The notes beneath the pieces are model-generated. The model searched no databases. It had not been told where the DNA came from and worked only from the letters and a program-made list of their open reading frames with translations. A DNA stretch of 12,760 bases. Origin: Burkholderia sp. (GTDB taxonomy: Bacteria; Pseudomonadota; Gammaproteobacteria; Burkholderiales; Burkholderiaceae). This document shows positions 5,990-12,760 of the stretch, piece after piece; the first letter of the stretch is position 1, and each line of letters begins with the position of its first letter. The translations under genes and the position numbers were made by a program. The stretch covers positions 1 through 12,760 of the forward strand of contig JASLEG010000079.1 in the NCBI GenBank assembly GCA_030151225.1, read 5' to 3'.

Positions 5990-6012
5990 AAAAAGGGCGG
6001 TACTATCCGCCC
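5990..6012 (-). terminator. Intrinsic terminator facing left, in front of the exoprotein gene
   Basis: GGGCGG (5995-6000) and CCGCCC (6007-6012) form a GC-only 6-bp stem with a 6-nt loop, and five A's precede it. Read on the minus strand this is a stem followed directly by TTTTT, the form of a Rho-independent terminator. It would stop leftward (antisense) transcription coming out of the exoprotein gene. On the plus strand it would only be a leader hairpin. Confidence 0.5.
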
Positions 6013-6017
6013 GTCCT

Positions 6018-6034
6018 GGATGTGGGCGACATCC
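6018..6034 (+). other. Leader hairpin of the exoprotein gene
   Basis: GGATGT (6018-6023) pairs with ACATCC (6029-6034) around a GGGCG loop, immediately after the stem at 5995-6012. Tandem stems suggest a structured 5' leader. No known riboswitch class was recognised. Confidence 0.35.
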
Positions 6035-6074
6035 GCATCGCGAATCGCAACGATATTCAAACTTCAAACGACCC

Positions 6075-6111
6075 GCGCGGCAATGTGTGGCGCGGCAATG
6101 CATTAATGCAT
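6075..6111. repeat. 11-bp direct repeat joined to a 14-bp palindrome
   Basis: GCGCGGCAATG occurs at 6075-6085 and 6090-6100, 15 bp start to start. The second copy runs into ATGCATTAATGCAT (6098-6111), a perfect 14-bp palindrome. This combination about 120-155 bp upstream of the exoprotein start looks like a regulatory protein-binding cluster; no factor is identified. Confidence 0.4.
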
Positions 6112-6229
6112 GTGGATTCGGCTCGATCTGGGCGATTCCTCTTTTTCAATTCGCCGAGATTGACGATCCGCCGCGTTGCTTTTTAGCGGTCATATCGGCG
6201 TTCGAAAAAATCAATCGGTAACGCAAGGC

Positions 6230-9200
6230 ATGAGCAAGACCTGTTTCCGGCTGGTATTCAGCCGTGCGCGCGGCATGCTGATGTCGCTCGAAGCGACCGC
6301 CGGCGCGGTGGCGACCTCGAATACCGATGCGACGCCCGGGCTTGCCGGCCAACCGGCATCGGTGCGATCCGGAATGCGAGCTTCGGTGCGCTGCGCCTTG
6401 ATCGCCGCCGGCATCGTGCCGATGGCGGCGCATGCGCAGATCGTGGGTGCTGGCGCGCACGCGCCTTCGGTGATCCAGACGCCGAACGGCCTGCCCCAGG
6501 TGAACATCAACCGGCCGACGGGCGCCGGGGTGTCCGTGAACACCTACAACCAGTTCGACGTGCGGAAGGCGGGCGTGATTCTCGACAATTCGCCGACGAT
6601 CGTGCAGACGCAGCAAGCGGGGATGATCAACGGCAACCCGAACTTCGGGCCCGGACAGTCGGCGCGCGTGATCGTCAATCAGGTCAACAGCCGCGCGGCC
6701 AGCCAGCTGAACGGCTATCTCGAGGTCGCTGGCCGCCGCGCCGAGGTCGTGATCGCGAACGGCAGCGGCATTGCCGTCAATGGTGGTGGCTTCATCAATA
6801 CCTCGCGCGCCACGCTCGTGACCGGCGCACCGAACTACGGCGCCGACGGTTCGCTGACCGGCTTCGGCGTCACGGGCGGTCATATCGCGGTACAGGGGGC
6901 GGGCCTGAATGCCTCGACTGTCGATCAGGTCGATCTGCTCGCACGTGCCGTGCAGGTGAATGCGGCGCTCCACGCCAATCGTCTGAACGTGGTCACCGGT
7001 GCGAACGCGATCGACCGCGATGGCTTGCACATCAAGGCCATTCAGGGCGAGGGTGCGGCACCGGCCGTGTCTGTCGACGTCAGCGCGCTGGGCGGCATGT
7101 ACGCCAATTCGATTCGCCTGATCGGCACCGAGCGGGGCGTCGGCGTCAGCAGCGCCGGCGTGCTCGCCGCGCAGGCGGGCGACCTGACGCTGACGACCGG
7201 GGGCAGGCTGGTGTTGTCCGGTCAGACCAGGGCGAGCGGCAGCCTGAACGTATCGGCTGACGATGGCATCGACAATAGCGGCACGACCTATGCAAGGCAG
7301 GATGTCGATTTCATCACCGCAGGCGCACTGAGCAACGGCGGCGTGCTGGCCGCACAGCGGAACACGACGATTCGCGCCGCTAGGGTGAGCGTGTCCGGCA
7401 CGCTCGGCGCGGGGGTGAACGACGATGGCTCGATGTCGAATGCAGGCGATCTGAGTGTGACGGCCGATGGCCTCGTGTCCGCGACCGGTCAGAACATCGC
7501 GGGCGGCAACGTTTCGGTTCTCGGTGAGCGCGTGGATCTGTCGGGTAGCCGGACCGGCGCGGGTGGCGACTTGATGCTCTCGGCGCGCGCGGGTGATCTG
7601 GATTTGCATGGTGCCGAGACGAGCGCCGGCCGATTGCTGACGGCGAACGTGGCAGGTGCATTGCTTGGTGACGATGGGGCGCTGTCGAGCAGCGGCGCGA
7701 TGCGACTGAATGCAGCCGACGTGTCGAACCGGCGTGGCCGGATCGTATCCGGCGCGACGCTCGACGTGGCCACGCCGGGCGCGCTGGACAATGCGGCCGG
7801 AACGATCCAGGCGGCGGGCCGTGCGAGCCTGCACGGCGGCGTGCTCGACAACGGTGCGGGCCGCATCGTGTCACTGAACGACGACGGCCTCTCGATCACG
7901 GCCGACGACACCGTGACCAACGCGGCCGGCGCAACGGCAACTGGCGACGCGGGTGGCGTGATCGCCGGCAATGGCGACGTGAGCATTCAGGCCCGAGGCT
8001 TGCGTAACGGCGGCGACATCGCCGCACAGGGCAATGCGCGGGTCGATGCCGGTGCCGCGCTCGACAACCGTGACGGCACGCTGAGCGGCATCTCGGTGGT
8101 GGTTTCGGCCGCAGTACTGACGAACGCGGGCGGCACGATTCGTGGCGATCGGATGGCGGTCGGCGCATCGCAACTCAACAACCGCGATGGCCGGATCGTC
8201 GCGAATCAGCTCGCCTTGCACGCCACGGACCTGAGCAACACAGGCGGCACCGTGACGCAGTTCGGTACGGGCGACATGACGATCGACGTCAGTGGCATGT
8301 TGAACAATGCGAGCGGCACGCTGCAAACCAACGGCACCGACCTGACGCTGGCGCCGGCCGCGTTCGCCAACGACGGCGGCACGCTGCGCCACGCGGGGAG
8401 CGGCACGCTGACCGTGGCACCGGGGCAGGGCGCCGCGGCTCTCTCGAACGCGGGCGGCACGGTCACGAGCAACGGCTCGATCGTCTTGAACGCGAGCCGG
8501 ATCGACGGCACGGCGGGCCGGATCTCGACGGCGGCCGATCTGATGGTCCACGCGGCTGCGCTGACGGGCGGCGGCGTGTATCAAGCGGGGAACGACCTGA
8601 CCGTGGCGCTGCAGGGTGATTTCGCGAGCGACGCCGGCTACCGGTTCGACGCCGGGCGCGATCTGGCCTTCGCGCTGCCGGGCACCTTCACCAACGCGGG
8701 CATTGCGACGAGCGCGGGGAATCTGTCGGTGGACGCTGGGGAGTTCATCAATGACGGCACGCTCGCAGCGGGAAAACTGCTGAAAACGCATTCCACGATG
8801 CAGACCAATCGCGGCACACTGGTGGGCGGCAGCGTCTCGCTGGTCGCGTCCTCGCAGTTGACGAACGCCGGCCCAAGCGCGCTGATCGGTGCGACCAATG
8901 CAGCCGGCACGTTGGAGCTGCTCGCTCCCGTGATCGAGAATCGCGACGACGCGACCGCCACCGACGCGCCGCCGCTGACGGCAATCTACGGGCTCGGCAG
9001 TGTCGTGCTGGCGGGCGGCCGGGACGCATCCGGTCAGTACCTGAATGCGCAGCGCATTCTCAACCAGTCCGGGCTGATCCAGTCGGAAGGCGACATGGCC
9101 GCGCATGCCGATCTGGTGACCAATACGCGCCGCCAGTTGACGACCGAATGGGTTGCGCTCGTCGATCCCGATCTGCTGGCGCAGTACGGGATCAGCCTGA

Positions 9201-12200
9201 GCGGCCGAACTGGCCGGATCGGGGTATCCGATCCCAACAGCATCGGCGGCGCGTACATCGATCCACCGCACGGCGGACAGTACAACAGCACGTACCAGTT
9301 CACGACCTACACCGGTCGGGCCTATCTCAACCAGATTGCTACCAGCAGCCCGCAAGGGCAGATCGTCGCAGGTGGCAGGCTCGATCTGTCGTCGGTCGGC
9401 CTGTTCCGCAACGTCTGGAGCGCCGTGTCCGCAGCTGGCGACATCGCGCTGCCCGGCACGCTGGATCAGACCAGTTGGCAAGGGCAGCTCGCGCCGCAGA
9501 TCAAGGTGATCTATTCCGGGCTGTACCACTATCGGAACTACGACGGCAGCGTACCGGACTGGACCTACTCGTTTTGCGAACGCGGCTGCAATACGTCCGC
9601 CGACATGCGGGCCCATGCACTGCAGCCGGATTACGAGTCGAGCTGGCATGCGGGCGGCACGATCGGCGGCTCGAGCACGTCGATCGAGAACCCGGCCGGC
9701 AACGCGGGCCTGCCGCGGCTGCCGGGGCCGGTGACCGGCAGCGTGGATGTCGATCCGGTCATCGGCCATGCCACCGCGCAGGACGTGCTGAACAAGCTGA
9801 GCCTGCCGAAGGGCGGCCTGTTCAAGCCGAGCGCGTCGCCCGACGCGTCCTGCCTGATCGAGACGAACCCGGCCTTCACCAACCGGCGGCACTTCCTGTC
9901 GAGCGACTACTTCCTCCAGATGCTCGGCCTGAATCCGCAGGAGGCGGAAAAGCGCCTCGGCGACGGCTATTACGAGCAATGGCTGGTGCGCAACCAGATC
10001 ACCTCGCTGACTGGCCAGGCCGTGCTCGGCCCGTACACCGATCTGCAGACCCTGTACGGCGCGCTGCTCGGAGCCGGTGCGTCGTTGTCGAAGGCGCTGG
10101 ACCTGCCGCTCGGCGTTGGGCTGTCGGCTGATCAGGTCGCGCAGCTGACGAGCAACGTCGTGCTGATGGAGACGCGCATCGTCGATGGCAGATCCGTGCT
10201 GGTGCCGGTCGTCTATCTGGCGCCGGGCAGCCGGGGCATGAAGGGGAGCGGGCCGCTGATCTCCGCCACGAACATCGATATCGAGAACGCGCGGCAATTC
10301 ACGAACAGCGGCACCATCGCGACGGTCGACAGCCTGGCGGTGAGCGGCCGGCAGATCGAGAACGCCTACGGCGCGCTCGAGAGTGGCGGCCGGATGACGC
10401 TGGGCGCGCAAGGCAAGGTCGATCTGAGCTCGGCCACGGTCAGGGCCGGCAGCCTCGGGATCGTGGCGGGCGGCGACCTGCTGCTGAATACCGTCGCCAG
10501 CACACGGACGCAAGTCAACGATAACGGCGCGATGCGCGTCACCACGACGCTCGGCCCCACGGCCCGGATCGACGTGGCCGGCGATGCCGCCATCGCCACC
10601 GGTGGCAACCTCGAGCAGCGCGCGGGCAGCCTGAACGTGGACGGCAAGCTGAGCGCGCAGATCGGCGGCGACTGGCGCCTCGGCACGCAGCAGAGCGGCG
10701 AGCACAAGGTCGTGAGCCGTGCGAATGGCGTGTCCGATACCGATTTCGTCAATGACACCGGCAGCAGCGTGAAGGTCGGCGGGCAGGCGCTGATTGCCGT
10801 CAGCAAGGATTTGACTGCCCGCGGCACTGAACTTTACCTGGGCGGCGGCGGAACGATCGTGGCCGGCGGCAACGTGACGCTCGGCACGTCGGGCGCGACG
10901 TCGAGGGTCGACAGCAGTAGCGCGGGCGACGAGGGCAGCCGCAGCTACGCCGAATCGCTCCATCGCTCGGACGAGCAGCTGCCCGGCACCACGCTGACGA
11001 GTGGCGACACGCTGACGCTCGTGGCGGGCAAGGACCTCGATGTGATCGGCAGCGCGATCAGGCTCGACAAGGGCACGGCGGCGCTGGTCGCCGGCGGCGA
11101 CGTGAACGTCGTGTCCGCTACCGAAATCCACGCGCTGAAGACTGACGAGACGCACAGCCGCCGCGGGCTCGTGAGCGGAACGAAGATCGCAAGCGGCACC
11201 GACCAGACGATGACGCTGAACCATGGCAGCCTGATCTCGGCCGATCAGGTTTCGATCGCGAGCGGGCGCGACATCAACGTGACGGGCAGCACGATCGTTG
11301 GCACCGATGACGTGGCGCTGAACGCCGCGCGCGACCTGACGATCTCGATCTCGCAGGACACTTTCCGGTCGTCGGACTACTACGAGAAAAAGCAGGCCGG
11401 GCTGATGGCGGGCGGCGGCCTGGCCGTGTCGGTGGGCAGCAGCTCGCTGAAGACGACGAGCCGGACGGCCGAAGTGTCGAACAACGGCAGTGTGATCGGC
11501 TCGCTGAACGGCAATGTCGGCCTGACTGCCGGCAAGGACCTGCACGTGACCGGCAGCGACCTGATCGCGGGGCAGAACATCAGCGGCACGGGCGCGAACG
11601 TGACGCTCGACGCCGCGCGGAACACGCACCACGTGAGCCAGACACAGGAGGTATCGAAGAGCGGGCTGACGCTGGCGTTGAAGGCGCCGGTGATCGACGC
11701 GGTATCGAACGTGGTCGATCAGGCGCGCGCGGCCGGGCGCAGTCAGGACGGCCGTGCCGCCGCGCTGCACGGAATGGCGGCAGCGAGCGGCATGCTCGAT
11801 GCGGCGGGTGCCGGCGCGCAGGCGGCGGGCATGCACGGGGCGGGGGCCACGCCGCAGTTCAAGGTCGAGGTCGGCGTGGGCAGCAGCCGAAGCAAGAGCG
11901 CGTTCTCGGAACACAGCGTGACGCATCGTGGCGCCAGTGTCACCGCGGGCGGCACGGCGGCATTTGCCGCCACCGGCACCGATGCGCCGGGCAGCGGAAA
12001 CGTGACCATTGCCGGCTCGAACCTGAGCGCCAATGATGTGATCCTCGCGGCGAAGCATCGGGTCGATGTGGTGGACACGACCGATACCGATTCGACTCGC
12101 AGTACGAACGAATCGAAGAGTGCGAGCGTGGGGGTGTCGGTGGGTACGGGCGGCATCGGTGTGTCGGCGGCGATGTCGAAGGCCGACGGCGACGGCAACA

Positions 12201-12760
12201 GCGATCTGGCGACGCGGAACAACAGCCACGTGAATGCGGCCGACGGCGTGACGATCATCTCGGGCGGCGATACGAACCTGATCGGCGCGAATGTGCGTGG
12301 CGATCGGGTGAATGCGGATGTCGGCGGCAATCTGAACATCGCGAGCGTGCAGGACACGTTGTCGAGTGCGGCGCATCAGTCGAGCGAGGGGGGCGGCTTT
12401 GCGATCAGCGAAGGCGGTGCCAGCGCGAGCTTCAGCCGGAGCAGGGGCAATGCGTCGGGCAGCTACGCGGGTGTGAACGAACAGGCTGGAATTCAGGCGG
12501 GCGAGGGCGGGTTCAGCGTCAACGTGAAGGGGAATACGGATCTGACGGGGGCCTACCTTGCGAGCGATGCGGATGCGCCGAAGAACACGTTGACCACGGG
12601 TTCGCTGTCGTTCTCTGACATGCAGAACCATTCGCACTACGAGGCGAAGTCGAGCGGGTTCAGCGCGGGTGCGACGACCGGTGACGGCGGGATGAACTTC
12701 AGCACGCACGGCAGTACATCGGGCCGGAATGGAGGGGGTGTGACGCCGATGCTGAGCCAG
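6230..12760 (+). CDS. Filamentous haemagglutinin/CdiA-type two-partner-secretion exoprotein, C-terminus beyond window
   Basis: The visible 2177 codons are open to the window end. TpsA proteins cross the inner membrane by Sec and the outer membrane through a TpsB pore, then form a long beta-helix at the cell surface. Residues 1-25 (FRLVFSRARGML) are an ESPR, followed by a hydrophobic signal ending AHA-Q at 69/70. The TPS/haemagglutination domain is about 71-270, with GNPNF at 135-139 and GGGFINTSRATLVTG at 185-199. Then come FHA-1 repeats (about 290-960), a Tyr-rich central domain (about 965-1200), a conserved module with LSSDYFLQMLGLNPQEAEKR (about 1205-1330), and FHA-2 haemagglutinin repeats from about 1340. 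An Ala-rich helical insert after KSGLTLALKAPVIDAV (near 1820) is typical of CdiA/FHA proteins. Start: ATG 6230 fits the ESPR, but AAGG is too close to be a good ribosome site. Whether it is a pure adhesin or a contact-dependent toxin cannot be decided here. Confidence 0.93.
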   Translation, partial: MSKTCFRLVFSRARGMLMSLEATAGAVATSNTDATPGLAGQPASVRSGMRASVRCALIAAGIVPMAAHAQIVGAGAHAPSVIQTPNGLPQVNINRPTGAGVSVNTYNQFDVRKAGVILDNSPTIVQTQQAGMINGNPNFGPGQSARVIVNQVNSRAASQLNGYLEVAGRRAEVVIANGSGIAVNGGGFINTSRATLVTGAPNYGADGSLTGFGVTGGHIAVQGAGLNASTVDQVDLLARAVQVNAALHANRLNVVTGANAIDRDGLHIKAIQGEGAAPAVSVDVSALGGMYANSIRLIGTERGVGVSSAGVLAAQAGDLTLTTGGRLVLSGQTRASGSLNVSADDGIDNSGTTYARQDVDFITAGALSNGGVLAAQRNTTIRAARVSVSGTLGAGVNDDGSMSNAGDLSVTADGLVSATGQNIAGGNVSVLGERVDLSGSRTGAGGDLMLSARAGDLDLHGAETSAGRLLTANVAGALLGDDGALSSSGAMRLNAADVSNRRGRIVSGATLDVATPGALDNAAGTIQAAGRASLHGGVLDNGAGRIVSLNDDGLSITADDTVTNAAGATATGDAGGVIAGNGDVSIQARGLRNGGDIAAQGNARVDAGAALDNRDGTLSGISVVVSAAVLTNAGGTIRGDRMAVGASQLNNRDGRIVANQLALHATDLSNTGGTVTQFGTGDMTIDVSGMLNNASGTLQTNGTDLTLAPAAFANDGGTLRHAGSGTLTVAPGQGAAALSNAGGTVTSNGSIVLNASRIDGTAGRISTAADLMVHAAALTGGGVYQAGNDLTVALQGDFASDAGYRFDAGRDLAFALPGTFTNAGIATSAGNLSVDAGEFINDGTLAAGKLLKTHSTMQTNRGTLVGGSVSLVASSQLTNAGPSALIGATNAAGTLELLAPVIENRDDATATDAPPLTAIYGLGSVVLAGGRDASGQYLNAQRILNQSGLIQSEGDMAAHADLVTNTRRQLTTEWVALVDPDLLAQYGISLSGRTGRIGVSDPNSIGGAYIDPPHGGQYNSTYQFTTYTGRAYLNQIATSSPQGQIVAGGRLDLSSVGLFRNVWSAVSAAGDIALPGTLDQTSWQGQLAPQIKVIYSGLYHYRNYDGSVPDWTYSFCERGCNTSADMRAHALQPDYESSWHAGGTIGGSSTSIENPAGNAGLPRLPGPVTGSVDVDPVIGHATAQDVLNKLSLPKGGLFKPSASPDASCLIETNPAFTNRRHFLSSDYFLQMLGLNPQEAEKRLGDGYYEQWLVRNQITSLTGQAVLGPYTDLQTLYGALLGAGASLSKALDLPLGVGLSADQVAQLTSNVVLMETRIVDGRSVLVPVVYLAPGSRGMKGSGPLISATNIDIENARQFTNSGTIATVDSLAVSGRQIENAYGALESGGRMTLGAQGKVDLSSATVRAGSLGIVAGGDLLLNTVASTRTQVNDNGAMRVTTTLGPTARIDVAGDAAIATGGNLEQRAGSLNVDGKLSAQIGGDWRLGTQQSGEHKVVSRANGVSDTDFVNDTGSSVKVGGQALIAVSKDLTARGTELYLGGGGTIVAGGNVTLGTSGATSRVDSSSAGDEGSRSYAESLHRSDEQLPGTTLTSGDTLTLVAGKDLDVIGSAIRLDKGTAALVAGGDVNVVSATEIHALKTDETHSRRGLVSGTKIASGTDQTMTLNHGSLISADQVSIASGRDINVTGSTIVGTDDVALNAARDLTISISQDTFRSSDYYEKKQAGLMAGGGLAVSVGSSSLKTTSRTAEVSNNGSVIGSLNGNVGLTAGKDLHVTGSDLIAGQNISGTGANVTLDAARNTHHVSQTQEVSKSGLTLALKAPVIDAVSNVVDQARAAGRSQDGRAAALHGMAAASGMLDAAGAGAQAAGMHGAGATPQFKVEVGVGSSRSKSAFSEHSVTHRGASVTAGGTAAFAATGTDAPGSGNVTIAGSNLSANDVILAAKHRVDVVDTTDTDSTRSTNESKSASVGVSVGTGGIGVSAAMSKADGDGNSDLATRNNSHVNAADGVTIISGGDTNLIGANVRGDRVNADVGGNLNIASVQDTLSSAAHQSSEGGGFAISEGGASASFSRSRGNASGSYAGVNEQAGIQAGEGGFSVNVKGNTDLTGAYLASDADAPKNTLTTGSLSFSDMQNHSHYEAKSSGFSAGATTGDGGMNFSTHGSTSGRNGGGVTPMLSQ
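7784..8470 (+). repeat. FHA-1 beta-helix repeat array inside the exoprotein
   Basis: A motif of the form L-x-N-x-x-G-x-(I/L/V)-x-(A/S/T) recurs about every 20-23 codons: LDNAAGTIQA, LDNGAGRIVS, LRNGGDIAAQ, LDNRDGTLSG, LTNAGGTIRG, LNNRDGRIVA, LSNTGGTVTQ, LNNASGTLQT and LSNAGGTVTS. This is the FHA-1 repeat that forms a right-handed beta-helix rod. Repeats are diverged in DNA, so slippage is not evident. Confidence 0.85.
9121..9660 (+). other. Tyr-rich central domain of the exoprotein (candidate receptor-binding region)
   Basis: Between the FHA-1 array and the conserved inter-repeat module the L-x-N-x-x-G repeats stop. The sequence becomes rich in Tyr, Trp and Pro (YNSTYQFTTYTGRAYLNQ, IYSGLYHYRNYDGS, DWTYSFCERGC). 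In characterised CdiA proteins the receptor-binding and YP domains occupy this position. Cys1116 and Cys1120 lie here and Cys1208 shortly after. A receptor-binding role is inferred from position only. Confidence 0.5.
11020..12360 (+). repeat. FHA-2 haemagglutinin repeats inside the exoprotein
   Basis: Units of the form L-x-A-G-K-D-L-x-V-x-G-S-x-(I/L) followed by V-x-L-x-A-x-x-D recur: LVAGKDLDVIGSAI, IASGRDINVTGSTIV, LTAGKDLHVTGSDLI and VTIAGSNLSANDVIL. They match the haemagglutinin-repeat (FHA-2) family. In CdiA proteins FHA-2 helps bring the C-terminal toxin across the target outer membrane. Confidence 0.8.

Larger units (their letters stand above)
5462..6229. other. 768-bp intergenic region without a convincing gene
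   Basis: The first about 370 bp are G+C-rich. The stretch from about 5830 to 5990 is strikingly AT-rich: 16 of 60 bases are G or C at 5841-5900 by hand count. G+C then rises again. Frames are open at 5485-5835 (+) and 6060-5581 (-), but neither has a ribosome site, a recognisable domain or a bias matching the flanking genes. The region holds several palindromes and hairpins listed separately and presumably supplies the promoter and leader of the exoprotein gene. Confidence 0.75.

Noticed and set aside
5581..6060. Minus-strand frame of 159 codons in the intergenic region
   Set aside because: It crosses the AT-rich segment, the hairpins and the terminator, and has no domain or ribosome site. 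The PAHAGIP stretch is a translation of the palindromic element.
9148..10131. Plus-strand 327-codon frame inside the exoprotein gene
   Set aside because: It is in a different frame from the FHA-type coding frame, is Arg-rich, and has no independent support.
7871..12709. A 1612-codon open frame on the minus strand opposite the exoprotein gene
   Set aside because: It is rich in Arg, His, Ala and Val without any domain, and lies exactly antisense to a clear FHA-type protein. Such frames arise from GC-biased third positions on the coding strand.
6230..12760. Possible frameshift or stop in the exoprotein gene
   Set aside because: The coding phase checked at the start, middle (9590, 9779) and last codon (12758) is the same. 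FHA-like sequence reads through without a stop.

Overview
The window is high-G+C DNA with strong third-position bias, broken by one AT-rich stretch near 5.83-5.99 kb. Gene content and protein style (an MHS-family transporter, a PcaR/PobR-type IclR regulator, and a very large two-partner-secretion exoprotein with an extended signal peptide) suggest a Burkholderia-type beta-proteobacterium. That assignment is inferred from style, not from a search.

Left part (1-3211): a small catabolic or uptake locus. On the minus strand, a shikimate-dehydrogenase-family enzyme (2239-1430) is followed 77 bp later by an MFS transporter of the metabolite:H+ symporter type (1352 to beyond the left edge). Divergent from them on the plus strand is an IclR-family regulator of the PcaR/PcaU/PobR type (2438-3211). 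The 198-bp divergent spacer holds a perfect 13-bp palindrome and a partial copy of it exactly 20 bp away, an obvious candidate operator. The simplest reading is regulated uptake and oxidation of a shikimate- or quinate-like hydroxy acid. The oxidoreductase differs from biosynthetic AroE at two telling sites: one shikimate-binding Ser is Val, and there is an acidic residue at the end of beta-2, typical of NAD+ use.

Middle part (3212-5461): two stand-alone metabolic genes. One is a PEP mutase/isocitrate lyase superfamily protein (minus, 4048-3224), convergent with the regulator. The other is a secreted aldose 1-epimerase (plus, 4283-5461).

Intergenic part (5462-6229): 768 bp without a convincing gene but rich in structure. 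It holds an 18-bp perfect palindrome, one hairpin resembling a type I-E CRISPR repeat, an AT-rich segment with a promoter-like dyad, an intrinsic terminator facing left, and a cluster of hairpins and short repeats before the next gene.

Right part (6230-12760): one uninterrupted plus-strand frame of 2177 codons that leaves the window. It is a filamentous-haemagglutinin/CdiA-type exoprotein: ESPR signal, TPS secretion domain, FHA-1 beta-helix repeats, a Tyr-rich central domain with the only three cysteines of the mature part, a conserved inter-repeat module, then FHA-2 haemagglutinin repeats. Its C-terminus, where a toxin would be if this is a contact-dependent inhibition protein, and its TpsB partner are outside the window.
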